Shown here: in pieces, positions 48,997-56,336 of the stretch
Layout: each line of letters starts with the position of its first letter
How positions within the stretch are numbered: the first letter of the stretch is position 1
NCBI GenBank assembly: GCA_022614965.1
Contig: JAKEHO010000020.1
Span: 1 to 56,923, forward strand
Reading direction: 5' to 3'
DNA length: 56,923 nucleotides
Source: Gammaproteobacteria bacterium
GTDB taxonomy: Bacteria > Pseudomonadota > Gammaproteobacteria > JAKEHO01
Made by a program: the position numbers and the translations under genes
Notes under the pieces: model-generated
Databases searched by the model: none
What the model was told of the DNA's origin: nothing
What the model saw: only the letters and a program-made list of their open reading frames with translations

Positions 48997-49633
48997 GGGT
49001 TACCCGGACTATATCGTGGTTGAGGGCCCGATCGGCGTCGGCAAGACGACGCTCGCACGCCGCCTTGCAGAAACCTTCGCTACGGACCTGTTGCTCGAAG
49101 GTGCAGAGAACAATCCCTTTTTGCCACGGTTCTATGAAGATCCAGCCTCCACGGCCTTACCAACCCAATTGTACTTTTTGTTCCAGCGTGCACGGAGAAT
49201 ACAGTCACTCAGGCAGACTGATATGTTCAAACCGGTTCAAGTCGCTGACTTTCTGATGGAAAAGGACCGGCTGTTTGCCAAGCTTACTCTGAGCGATGAT
49301 GAGTTACCTTTGTATAATCAAGTCTATGAGAAATTGACGCTGGATGCGCCAGTACCGGACTTGGTGATTTACCTTCAAGCGCCAGTTGAGGTGCTTCAGA
49401 AACGCATTGCGGCGCGCGCGATACCCTATGAGCGAAATATTCAAGAAGAGTATCTGCAACGCGTTGCGGACGCGTATGTCGCCTTTTTTTATAACTTTAA
49501 CGTTGCGCCGCTGTTGATCGTTAATACCGCTGAGATCGATCTCGCTCACGACAACCACCACTATGACCTGCTGCTGCGTTATATTCGCAATCTTCCACCG
49601 GGTCGTCGCTATTTCAATCCGGCAGAACTATGA
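48989..49633 (+). CDS. Deoxynucleoside kinase (deoxyadenosine/deoxyguanosine kinase family)
   Basis: P-loop kinase of the dNK family, which phosphorylates deoxynucleosides for salvage. The P loop VEGPIGVGKTTLARRL lies at residues 8-23; the substrate Glu is in LLEGAENNPFLPRFYED; the ERS-type region is LMEKDRLFAKLTL; the LID region is RIAARAIPYERNIQEEYLQ. The 214 residues match the bacterial dAK/dGK type. It sits between folK and panB in an overlapping series, a place it also takes in several gammaproteobacteria. Confidence 0.88.
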   Translation: MAKGYPDYIVVEGPIGVGKTTLARRLAETFATDLLLEGAENNPFLPRFYEDPASTALPTQLYFLFQRARRIQSLRQTDMFKPVQVADFLMEKDRLFAKLTLSDDELPLYNQVYEKLTLDAPVPDLVIYLQAPVEVLQKRIAARAIPYERNIQEEYLQRVADAYVAFFYNFNVAPLLIVNTAEIDLAHDNHHYDLLLRYIRNLPPGRRYFNPAEL

Positions 49634-50427
49634 GTGACAAGGTTACACTTAACAGCTTGCGGGCAATGAAGCAGGCTGGGGAAAAGATTGCTTGTCTTAC
49701 GGCCTATGATGCAAGTTTTGCTGCGCAGCTTGACAAAGCAGGGGTCGACGTATTGCTTGTTGGCGACTCGCTTGGCATGGTCTTGCACGGTGAGGACAGC
49801 ACGCTCACGGTGAGCTTGAGCGACATGATCTATCACTCACGCCATGTGCGTCGCGGTGCGAAGCGGTCATTGGTGATGGCCGATATGCCTTTTATGAGCT
49901 ATGCCAACACCGCCCAGGCCATGGGTAACGCGGCTCGGTTGCTTAGCGAGGGTGGTGCGCAGGTAGTCAAGATGGAGGGCGGCGCATGGCTAGCTGAGAC
50001 CGTCAGAGAACTTGTTGCGCGCGGGATCCCAGTGTGCGCGCATCTGGGTGTGCTGCCACAATCAATCCATAAGCTCGGCGGATATCATGTACAAGGACGT
50101 AATCAACGGATTGCTGAGGAGATGAAAAAGGATGCCGTTGTACTGCAAGAGGCGGGGGCGGCGATGCTCGTGCTCGAATGTGTGACCCGCAGTGTAGCGA
50201 AGGAGATCACACAGAGGTTGGAAATCCCTGTTATTGGTATCGGTGCGGGTAGCGATTGTGATGGGCAGGTGCTGGTGCTTTACGATGTTCTGGGGATTAG
50301 CGGCCGACAACCGAAATATTCGCGAAATTTTTTGGCGTCTCATGCGACAGTACAGGCCGCGATTGAGGATTATGTTCAATCGGTCAAGGCCGGTAGATTT
50401 CCAGCGCTAGAACATGGTTTTGACTGA
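49630..50427 (+). CDS. panB: 3-Methyl-2-oxobutanoate hydroxymethyltransferase
   Basis: First committed step of pantothenate synthesis, making ketopantoate. The 265 residues show CLTAYDASFAAQLDKAGVDVLLVGDSLGMVLHG (metal Asp), VKMEGGAWLAETVRELVARGIPVCAHLGVLPQSIHKLGGYHVQGR and IGIGAGSDCDGQVLVLYDVLGI. It overlaps the kinase stop by four bases and panC by one. Confidence 0.97.
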   Translation: MSDKVTLNSLRAMKQAGEKIACLTAYDASFAAQLDKAGVDVLLVGDSLGMVLHGEDSTLTVSLSDMIYHSRHVRRGAKRSLVMADMPFMSYANTAQAMGNAARLLSEGGAQVVKMEGGAWLAETVRELVARGIPVCAHLGVLPQSIHKLGGYHVQGRNQRIAEEMKKDAVVLQEAGAAMLVLECVTRSVAKEITQRLEIPVIGIGAGSDCDGQVLVLYDVLGISGRQPKYSRNFLASHATVQAAIEDYVQSVKAGRFPALEHGFD

Positions 50428-51281
50428 TGCAAAGCGTGCAGCATATCGCGGCGTTGCGAGATATCGTGAGTCAGTGGCGCATCGCCGGGCAGCGCGTCGC
50501 GTTGGTCCCGACCATGGGTGCGCTCCACGCCGGCCATCTTTACCTGGTTAAGCGAGCGCTGGCGATTGCCAATCGCACCGTCGCTAGCATTTTTGTTAAC
50601 CCAATACAATTCGTAGTAGGGGAGGATTACGAGGCCTATCCCCGCGCGCCTGATGAGGACAGCCGGAAACTTGCGGACGCTGGCGCGGATCTCTTGTTTG
50701 CGCCTTCCGTGGATGAGCTTTTCCCGGGCGGGTGTGAGGGACAAACCCGGATGATGGTCCCGAGCCTCGATCATGTACTCTGTGGCGCCTTCCGCCCGGG
50801 GCATTTTGCAGGGGTCGCGACGATCGTTACCAAACTCTTTAATATTGTGCAACCGGACGTTGCTTTGTTCGGTGAGAAGGATTACCAGCAACTGTTGCTG
50901 ATAAAACGGATGGCAAAGGACTTGTGCATGCCGGTAGAAATTGTCCCGGTGCCCACGGTGCGGGAGCATGATGGCCTTGCGATGAGTTCGCGCAACAGTT
51001 ACTTGAGTGAGGAGGAGCGGCGGATTGCACCCCGATTGTTTGAGATCCTGCGGGATGCTGCTACACGGATCAGGGACAGCGAGGCCGACTACGCAAGGTG
51101 CGAGGCCATGGGAATGCGGGATCTTGCCGACGCTGGTTTCAGGCCAGAGTATTTCAAGGTCTGCAGGGCCGAGGACCTCAGCGTACCGAAGGAGGGCGAG
51201 ACGGGCCTCGTCATCCTTGCGGCCGCCTGGCTTGGAAAGGTGCGGCTTATTGACAATATTGCGGTGCAATATTATCGTTGA
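50427..51281 (+). CDS. panC: Pantothenate synthetase
   Basis: ATP-dependent ligation of pantoate with beta-alanine. The nucleotidyltransferase motif VPTMGALHAGHL lies near residue 29; SIFVNPIQF and DLLFAPSVDELFP follow; FGEKDYQQLLLIKRM and AMSSRNSYLSEEER (KMSKS-like) are intact. The 284 residues agree with the family. Its ATG shares a base with the panB stop, so both are translated together. Confidence 0.97.
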   Translation: MQSVQHIAALRDIVSQWRIAGQRVALVPTMGALHAGHLYLVKRALAIANRTVASIFVNPIQFVVGEDYEAYPRAPDEDSRKLADAGADLLFAPSVDELFPGGCEGQTRMMVPSLDHVLCGAFRPGHFAGVATIVTKLFNIVQPDVALFGEKDYQQLLLIKRMAKDLCMPVEIVPVPTVREHDGLAMSSRNSYLSEEERRIAPRLFEILRDAATRIRDSEADYARCEAMGMRDLADAGFRPEYFKVCRAEDLSVPKEGETGLVILAAAWLGKVRLIDNIAVQYYR

Positions 51282-51337
51282 ACCACTGGGGAGGTTGAGC
51301 CATAATCTTTAGTCCTTTCAAGGTTGGGTGTGAGCGC

Positions 51338-51718
51338 ATGCTAATCACTTTGCTGAAATCAAAAGTGCATCGGGCCCGCGTAACTCATGCGGAGCGCGAA
51401 TATGAGGGATCCTGTGCCATTGATGGAAAGGTATTAGATCTTGCGGGCATTCATTCGTATGAGCAGATTCACGTGTACAACATTGATAATGGCGAGCGGT
51501 TTATCACCTATGCGATTCGAGCGGAGGACGGCTCTGGGATCGTGTCTGTCAATGGGGCAGCCGCCCATAAAGCAAAGCCTGGTGATCAGATGATCATCTG
51601 CGCGTACGTAACCCTTGAGCAGAGTGAGGCACAGAATTTCAAGCCCAAGCTGGTCTATCTGGACGAGCGTAATCAAGTCACGCGTACCCGTCGAAACATC
51701 CCCGTCCAAGCGGCGTAA
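51338..51718 (+). CDS. panD: Aspartate 1-decarboxylase proenzyme
   Basis: Makes beta-alanine for PanC. The self-cleavage site is Gly24-Ser25 (YEGSCAIDG), where Ser25 becomes the pyruvoyl group. Other conserved blocks are [27 protein letters not shown] and [20 protein letters not shown]. The 126 residues equal the E. coli enzyme. It ends the panBCD operon; a hairpin follows at 51735-51759. Confidence 0.97.
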   Translation: MLITLLKSKVHRARVTHAEREYEGSCAIDGKVLDLAGIHSYEQIHVYNIDNGERFITYAIRAEDGSGIVSVNGAAAHKAKPGDQMIICAYVTLEQSEAQNFKPKLVYLDERNQVTRTRRNIPVQAA

Positions 51719-51734
51719 ACTGCGCCTGACGCAG

Positions 51735-51759
51735 CCGGCCGCGGTCGTATTGCGGCCGG
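51735..51759 (+). terminator. Hairpin after panD
   Basis: A perfect eight-base-pair stem, CCGGCCGC (51735-51742) with GCGGCCGG (51752-51759), encloses a nine-base loop 17 bases after the panD stop. It lacks a following T run, so it could be a Rho-dependent or 3'-stabilising structure rather than a classical terminator. Confidence 0.4.
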
Positions 51760-52022
51760 GGGAGCCTATTGCAACCACCCGAGGGCAATGAGTGCGTATC
51801 GCACAGGTGTTTCGTTACGTCGTTCTTTGCAAGGCCAGCTCTTTTTGCTAGCGCACTAAGAGGCAGACTTGCCATGCCGCTCTGCTGTAGAACGGTTCTA
51901 TTGCTTTAATTGGTGATTTCATTAAACTTTGCCGCGCACTCACGGTCTTAGAGACGCGAGATTGCGTTAGGATGTGACCTCGATCGGATTTTGTAACTGC
52001 TAATGTGTGCACGTGCGCCGCT

Positions 52023-52265
52023 ATGATGAAAAAGAAATGTATTTGGTGTAATGGTCGTGGAACAAGAGGAGATGTTCGGCGCACTATTGTTTCAATCGAT
52101 GCACTCAGGAAATGCCCCCATTGTAATGGCACAGGAAAGATTCAGGATCTGATCGATCCGCGCCCCTGGACTGAGACGATGATCAGAATGTTATCTCAGG
52201 GCCTCTATCAAAGGCGCGTATTTTCACCACGTCTAGTCAGTGACAAGCCAGGCGAGAATATCTAG
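52023..52265 (+). CDS. Small protein with two CxxCxGxG zinc knuckles
   Basis: An 80-residue ORF starting at ATG 52023 or 52026 with the basic MMKKK. It contains two DnaJ-type motifs, CIWCNGRG near residue 6 and CPHCNGTG near residue 32, separated by 18 residues, which together would make one zinc-binding hairpin as in the DnaJ Cys-rich domain. The remaining C-terminus (IDPRPWTETMIRMLSQGLYQ) shows no motif. No good Shine-Dalgarno is seen. It stands alone 300 bases after panD. Function unknown; a protein- or RNA-binding adaptor is one possibility. Confidence 0.55.
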   Translation: MMKKKCIWCNGRGTRGDVRRTIVSIDALRKCPHCNGTGKIQDLIDPRPWTETMIRMLSQGLYQRRVFSPRLVSDKPGENI

Positions 52266-52450
52266 ATTCTGATATTGGCCTAAAGGGCTCATTCCTTTTC
52301 CCTTTGTAATTAATTTTTCAATCTGGCTAACCGGTGCGCATTAAAGCGCACTATCGGTGCCGGTGAGAGATGGGATCTGTACTTTTCCATCGCAGGCGTA
52401 CTCGATATGCTTTCTGAGCAACCGGATAAACCCGCCAATAGTGAAGCCGA

Positions 52451-52520
52451 ATGACGCCAGTACACGTTCCTCCATCCATCGTCTATGATGGCAAAAGTGG
52501 GGTCTGTGTTCTTTGTCGCT
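52451..52520 (+). pseudogene. Truncated DUF393 (DCC-family) N-terminal fragment
   Basis: From ATG 52451 the frame reads PPSIVYDGKSGVCVLCRLW, which resembles the N-terminus of thiol-disulfide DCC-family proteins (YDGxCxxC) with the first Cys replaced by Ser. After about 24 codons the frame runs into the CinA-type gene, whose own frame is clearly coding, so the DCC gene is cut short. A second open stretch ending in TGA at 52452-52454 (reading RWDLYFSIAGVLDMLSEQ) overlaps its start by ATGA and may be another remnant. Confidence 0.4.
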
Positions 52521-52521
52521 T

Positions 52522-53261
52522 ATGGAAAGCAGTCAAAAAGCCATCACCGCATGCGTCATTATCATTGGCAACGAGATCCTATCGGGTAGAACAGCTGAGG
52601 CGAACCTGCGGTATCTTGGCAGGCGACTCGGGGAATTGGGAGTGCACTTGCACGAGGCGCGTGTGATACCTGACACGGAAGATGCGATTGTAACGGCAGT
52701 AAACCAATGCCGCACGATCTTTGATTATGTATTCACAACAGGAGGCATCGGCCCAACGCACGATGATATTACCTCCCAGTCGGTTGCTAAAGCGTTTGGT
52801 GTACCGATAAAGCGAAACCCGGATGCGGTTGCGCGACTTAGAGCCTATTACGGTGCGCAGCATCTAAACGAGGCGCGGCTTAAAATGGCAAATGTCCCTG
52901 AAGGTGCTCATTTGATTAACAATCCGGTGAGCGGAGCCCCTGGCTTTGAGATAGGTAACGTATGGGTGCTCGCCGGCGTGCCCTCGATCATGCGCGTCAT
53001 GTTTGAAGGGGTTACTTACCGTCTCACCGGGGGCCCCCCGTCGTATCGCGCACGGTGTCCACGGATCTGTCCGAAGGGCAGATTGCGGGTGGTCTTAAGA
53101 TGATCCAAGCGCGTTACCCTAAGTCAAATATCGGCAGCTATCCATTCTTTCGCCAGCAACGCTTCGGGGTAACTATTGTGTTACGCGGAATAGACGCTGG
53201 TGAGCTGGATAGGGCTGTGGAGGAGGTGCGAGCGCTGGTGAGGGAGCTGAGCGAGTCGTGA
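52522..53261 (+). pseudogene. CinA-type molybdopterin-binding protein gene with frameshift
   Basis: A COG1058-type protein (competence/damage-inducible CinA N-terminal, MoaB/Mog fold). The first part has ACVIIIGNEILSGRTAEANL and FTTGGIGPTHDDITSQSVAKAFG, both family signatures. At the run GGGGGCCCCCC (53029-53039) the frame is lost: the upstream frame continues with unrelated residues to a stop at 53103, while the next frame carries VVSRTVSTDLSEGQIAGGL and on to RELSES at 53261. One missing base in the run would explain it. This is either a real mutation or a sequencing error in a homopolymer. Confidence 0.82.
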
Positions 53262-53263
53262 GT

Positions 53264-53454
53264 CGGGGTCAGGCCTTGCAATGAGCCATGATTGTTCAAT
53301 TACACAGTGATGAATGTGTTATCGCACAACCTGCCCTAAGAACACCCTTGGAGATTATTTTGACCGCATCACAGTACCGTTAGCCGAACGGTGAAGAAAT
53401 ATGAACAATCACCTTCAGACATTTGACAGTGTGGCATTGCAAGACCTGACCCCG
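53264..53454. mobile_element. 191-bp element with 20-bp terminal inverted repeats
   Basis: The ends are CGGGGTCAGGCCTTGCAATG (53264-53283) and, inverted at 53435-53454, the same with one mismatch (C to T at the 11th base): 19 of 20 match. Inside, TGATTGTTCA (left, about 53289-53298) also recurs inverted at about 53402-53411, and the small palindrome CCGTTAGCCGAACGG lies at 53377-53391. No ORF is inside. The pattern suits a MITE or a REP-like element; I recall GGGGTCAGGTCTTG-type ends near REP-associated transposases, but this was not searched. Confidence 0.72.
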
Positions 53455-53504
53455 GCTTGCCGGCTTGTGCACCTAGGCTGCGGCGCCCGGGGCCTTTGTC
53501 CGCG

Positions 53505-53792
53505 ATGGCCCGAGCCATGACCATCACAATCCATGTTCCGGCGCCGCTTCGCGCCTGCTGCGATGGTGCGTCGGAGCTTTTGCTATCGGCTCCGAGCGTG
53601 CGCGCCGCCCTTCTGCAACTCGAGCGGAGCCACCCATCGTTGTACCGGAGCATCTGCGACGAGACGGGTGCGGTGCGCCGCCATGTGAACCTGTTCGTGA
53701 ACACGTCTCACGTGCGCGACCGGGAAGGGCTTGATACGGCGCTCGTGCCAGGGGACGTCATCACGATACTGCCAGCGGTTTCAGGAGGTTGA
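53505..53792 (+). CDS. MoaD/ThiS-like ubiquitin-fold sulfur-carrier protein
   Basis: A 95-residue beta-grasp protein (ATG 53505; ATG 53517 gives 91 residues). The end is ITILPAVSGG: the C-terminal Gly-Gly is the place where MoaD, ThiS and CysO are adenylated and thiocarboxylated, and where ubiquitin-like modifiers are conjugated. IHVPAPLRACCDGASELLL, SVRAALLQLERSHPSL and HVNLFVNTSHVRDREGLDTALVPGD are typical. No MoeB/ThiF-type E1, MoaE or cysteine-synthase gene is near. Its stop overlaps the region where the next gene starts; base composition is higher in G+C than the core genes. Confidence 0.85.
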   Translation: MARAMTITIHVPAPLRACCDGASELLLSAPSVRAALLQLERSHPSLYRSICDETGAVRRHVNLFVNTSHVRDREGLDTALVPGDVITILPAVSGG

Positions 53793-53794
53793 CC

Positions 53795-54886
53795 ATGCCG
53801 GAACGCGTAATTCTCTGCATCGGGACCAAGAAGGGCCTCTTCGTCGCTGAGGCGCCGAAGACCCGGCAACGCTTCGCGCTCCGCGGACCCTTTGGACCAG
53901 GTGTGGCCGTCTACGCGGCGCTGATTGACACGCGTGGCACGCCGCGCCTGTACGCTTCGAGCTGCAACGCCTTCTTCGGCATGAAGGTGCTGCGCTCGAC
54001 CGATCTCGGAAAGACATTCAAGGAGACCAGATCAGCTCCCGCCTTCCCGAAGGACGACGGACGCGCCCTCGCCAACATATGGGCGCTCGAAGCGGGCGAC
54101 ACCAAGGAGGCTCTGTGGTGTGGCGTCGAACCGGCGTCGCTCTTCCGGAGCAGCGACGGCGGCGATTCCTGGGAGATGGTGCCGGGCATCAGCAACCACC
54201 AGCACGCTCGGAAGTGGCAGCCCGGGGGCGGCGGGCTCTGTATGCACACGATCCTGCGCGACCGGGATCGGGTGCACCTCGGCATCTCGACCGGCGGCCA
54301 CTACCTGAGCGAGGATGGCGGGAAGACTTTCACGGCTTCTAACGGGGGCGTTGGCGCCGGCTTCGTGCCTGATCCCTTCCCCGAGTTCGGTCAGTGCGTT
54401 CACAAGATCGCCGGCCACCCGGACGCGCCCGGCCGGCTCTACATGCAAAACCACGGCGGCTGGCCCGATCGTCCGGGTATCGGCGTTTTGCGCAGCGACG
54501 ACTACGGCCACACGTGGCGATCAATTAGCGAGGGGCTGCATTCCGATTACGGCTTCCCGATCGTCGTGCATCCGCACGACCCCGACACGGTCTACGTCGT
54601 GCCGCTCGAGCCATCGACGCGAACCTGTCCGGGCGGCGCGCCCGCGGTCTGGCGCAGCGGGGACGGTGGCGGTTCGTGGAAGCGGCTCGCCCGCGGGTTG
54701 CCGAAGAAGGAGAGCTTCTTCACGGTCCAGCGCGACGCAATGGACATCGACGAGGTCAAGTCGCCCGCGCTCTACTTCGGGACGACGACAGGACAGCTCT
54801 GGATCGGGCGAGACGGCGGCGAGGAATGGAACTGCCTGTTCGACTCGCTCCCGCCGATCCACTGCGTGAAGGTTGCGCTGGTCTGA
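53795..54886 (+). CDS. Asp-box (BNR) beta-propeller protein, sialidase-fold
   Basis: About 363 residues with at least five Asp-box motifs (S/T-x-D-x-G-x-T/S-W/F): RSTDLGKTF, RSSDGGDSW, LSEDGGKTF, RSDDYGHTW and RSGDGGGSW, and a sixth degenerate one, GRDGGEEW. This gives a six- or seven-bladed propeller like sialidases or plant photosystem factors. The sialidase catalytic Arg triad is not obvious, so glycosidase activity is doubtful. ATG 53795 follows a perfect AGGAGG (53783-53788) lying in the end of the MoaD-like gene, so the two genes are coupled. G+C is high: 41 of 60 bases at 54241-54300. Confidence 0.85.
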   Translation: MPERVILCIGTKKGLFVAEAPKTRQRFALRGPFGPGVAVYAALIDTRGTPRLYASSCNAFFGMKVLRSTDLGKTFKETRSAPAFPKDDGRALANIWALEAGDTKEALWCGVEPASLFRSSDGGDSWEMVPGISNHQHARKWQPGGGGLCMHTILRDRDRVHLGISTGGHYLSEDGGKTFTASNGGVGAGFVPDPFPEFGQCVHKIAGHPDAPGRLYMQNHGGWPDRPGIGVLRSDDYGHTWRSISEGLHSDYGFPIVVHPHDPDTVYVVPLEPSTRTCPGGAPAVWRSGDGGGSWKRLARGLPKKESFFTVQRDAMDIDEVKSPALYFGTTTGQLWIGRDGGEEWNCLFDSLPPIHCVKVALV

Positions 54887-55109
54887 GGTCACGACGGCGC
54901 GCTTGCGCGCATGCGTGTGCCGTGGACATGGGATCGCGCATCGCTTCCACGGGTCCTGCTGTCGGCGTAGGATCCCAGCTTATACGGCAGAATTGAAATC
55001 GAATTTAAAGTTAGGCAGTTCCAAATGCCTGCGTCCTTTTCGAAAGTGATTCGTCTCCCAGAGTGAGACCCTGGCATGGGGCCGGGGTCATAACCAAAGG
55101 AGATGAACC
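54887..55109. other. Spacer upstream of the DUF2703-like gene
   Basis: This stretch of about 220 bases holds no gene. It contains GTTAGGC at 55010-55016, a core that fits the integron R' consensus but lacks a matching partner upstream, and the hairpin at 55067-55089. No promoter could be placed. Confidence 0.45.
55067..55089 (+). promoter_or_regulatory. Hairpin just ahead of the DUF2703-like gene
   Basis: A nine-pair stem (GACCC-TGGC with GCCG-GGGTC, one T-G pair) and a five-base loop end seven bases before the Shine-Dalgarno AAGGAGAT (55096-55103) of the next gene. Its right half contains CCGGGGTC, also found at the ends of the 191-bp inverted-repeat element. It could act as an RNA switch or an upstream terminator; neither is shown by the sequence. 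Confidence 0.4.
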
Positions 55110-55736
55110 ATGCAGATCAAGATTCAGGTATCCAAGAAAAGAGAAATCTCAACCCCCCCTGTGATCGACATCGAGCTACTCGCGCTCGATCTGAACAGTT
55201 GCACCCGTTGCGTGGGAACACTGGACCACATCGAGAAGGCGATCGACATCATCCGCCCGGTACTGGAAGTGATGGACGCGCAAGTGAACGTGAGAAAGAT
55301 TGTTGTAGAATCGGAAGAACAGGCACGCCAGTACCACTTCGCCACCTCTCCAACCGTTCGGATCAACGGCAATGACATTGCTTTCGAGACGTTGGAGAGC
55401 GAGTGCGATTCCTGCACTGACCTGTGTGGATGCGACGAAGGAACAAGCTGCCGCGTTTGGCGCTACCGAGGAGGGGAGTACACAGAATCGCCGGTGGGGT
55501 TGGTCGTCGAATCCATCCTGCGTCAGATCTTCGGTAGCAGCCGCGAGTCCGTTGGCGAGACGCCTGCATACCGCGGAGTACCGGAGAACCTCCGACGCTT
55601 CTTCAGGAGCAAGTCAGATACGCGACTCGCTACAGAGTCCTGCTGCTCACCGGTTGGACAGGAGACCTGCTGCGAGCCGAGTCGGAGGGCTACCTGTTGC
55701 GATGCTTCACAACCTGAAACGTGTGGTTGCCACTGA
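55110..55736 (+). CDS. Cysteine-rich DUF2703-like (thioredoxin-fold-like) protein
   Basis: A 208-residue protein with a strong Shine-Dalgarno. The N-terminal domain (about 1-145) has a CTRC redox-type motif after LLALDLNS near residue 33, a thioredoxin-like cis-Pro region ATSPTVRINGNDI and a second cluster CDSCTDLCGCDEGTSC. This fits the DUF2703 family as I know it. The tail (178-208) is remarkable: three nine-residue units each beginning CC (CCSPVGQET, CCEPSRRAT, CCDASQPET) and a final CGCH. It is followed four bases later by the SigZ-type sigma gene, so the two are probably one unit. A role in metal or thiol stress is inferred, not shown. Confidence 0.8.
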   Translation: MQIKIQVSKKREISTPPVIDIELLALDLNSCTRCVGTLDHIEKAIDIIRPVLEVMDAQVNVRKIVVESEEQARQYHFATSPTVRINGNDIAFETLESECDSCTDLCGCDEGTSCRVWRYRGGEYTESPVGLVVESILRQIFGSSRESVGETPAYRGVPENLRRFFRSKSDTRLATESCCSPVGQETCCEPSRRATCCDASQPETCGCH

Positions 55737-55740
55737 GCCG

Positions 55741-56322
55741 ATGCAAGCACGTCACAACAATATAGAGGCCACAACCTGGCAGGCGCATAGGGACGCCCTG
55801 TATCGCTTCGTTCTGCAGCGCGTGCGCGACGAAGCAGCCGCCGAGGATATCGTGCAGGAAGTCTTCGTCAAGGCGTACACCCGGCAAGGGACGCTCAAAG
55901 AGCCCTCAAAGTTGCGACCATGGTTGTACCAGATCACTCGCAACGCGATCATTGACTATTACCGATTGCAGAAGCCTTCGGAGGCGGTTCCGGACGAACT
56001 CATTCATGAGGAGAGGACGGAGGAGGATGGTAGCGCCCAGTGGGAGTTGGCGCGTTGCCTCGTACCGCTGCTCGACGAGCTTCCCGAGCCATATCGCCAG
56101 GCGCTGAGGCTTACCGAGTTCGAGGGTGCCACGCAATCGGAAGCTGCATCGCGGCTGGGACTCTCGCTATCTGGAGCGAAGTCTCGAGTGCAGCGTGGTC
56201 GCAAGATGCTGCGCGGAGCCCTTTTGAAGTGCTGTCGGGTTGCGCTGGATCGTCGGGGCGGTGTTGTCAACTATGAGGCTCGTGAAGGATGCGATGGCTG
56301 TCGAGGCCCGAGTGGAACGTAG
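55741..56322 (+). CDS. SigZ-type ECF RNA polymerase sigma factor
   Basis: A 193-residue ECF sigma factor. Region 2 is TWQAHRDALYRFVLQRVRDEAAAEDIVQEVFVKAY with RPWLYQITRNAIIDYYR; region 4 is LLDELPEPYRQALRLTEFEGATQSEAASRLGLSLSGAKSRVQRGRKML. The C-terminus after the helix-turn-helix holds CC, then DRRGGVVNYEAREGCDGC, the short Cys-bearing tail of the SigZ type. No anti-sigma gene is adjacent. The start at ATG 55741 lies four bases after the Cys-rich gene's stop. An attC-like site begins 15 bases after its own stop. Confidence 0.87.
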   Translation: MQARHNNIEATTWQAHRDALYRFVLQRVRDEAAAEDIVQEVFVKAYTRQGTLKEPSKLRPWLYQITRNAIIDYYRLQKPSEAVPDELIHEERTEEDGSAQWELARCLVPLLDELPEPYRQALRLTEFEGATQSEAASRLGLSLSGAKSRVQRGRKMLRGALLKCCRVALDRRGGVVNYEAREGCDGCRGPSGT

Positions 56323-56336
56323 GCGAAGCTATTGCT

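Noticed and set aside
55010..55016. GTTAGGC as the end of a second attC site
   Set aside because: No RYYYAAC partner and no palindromic L boxes lie upstream within 140 bases; the core alone is expected by chance about once per kilobase. Kept only as a low-interest boundary idea.
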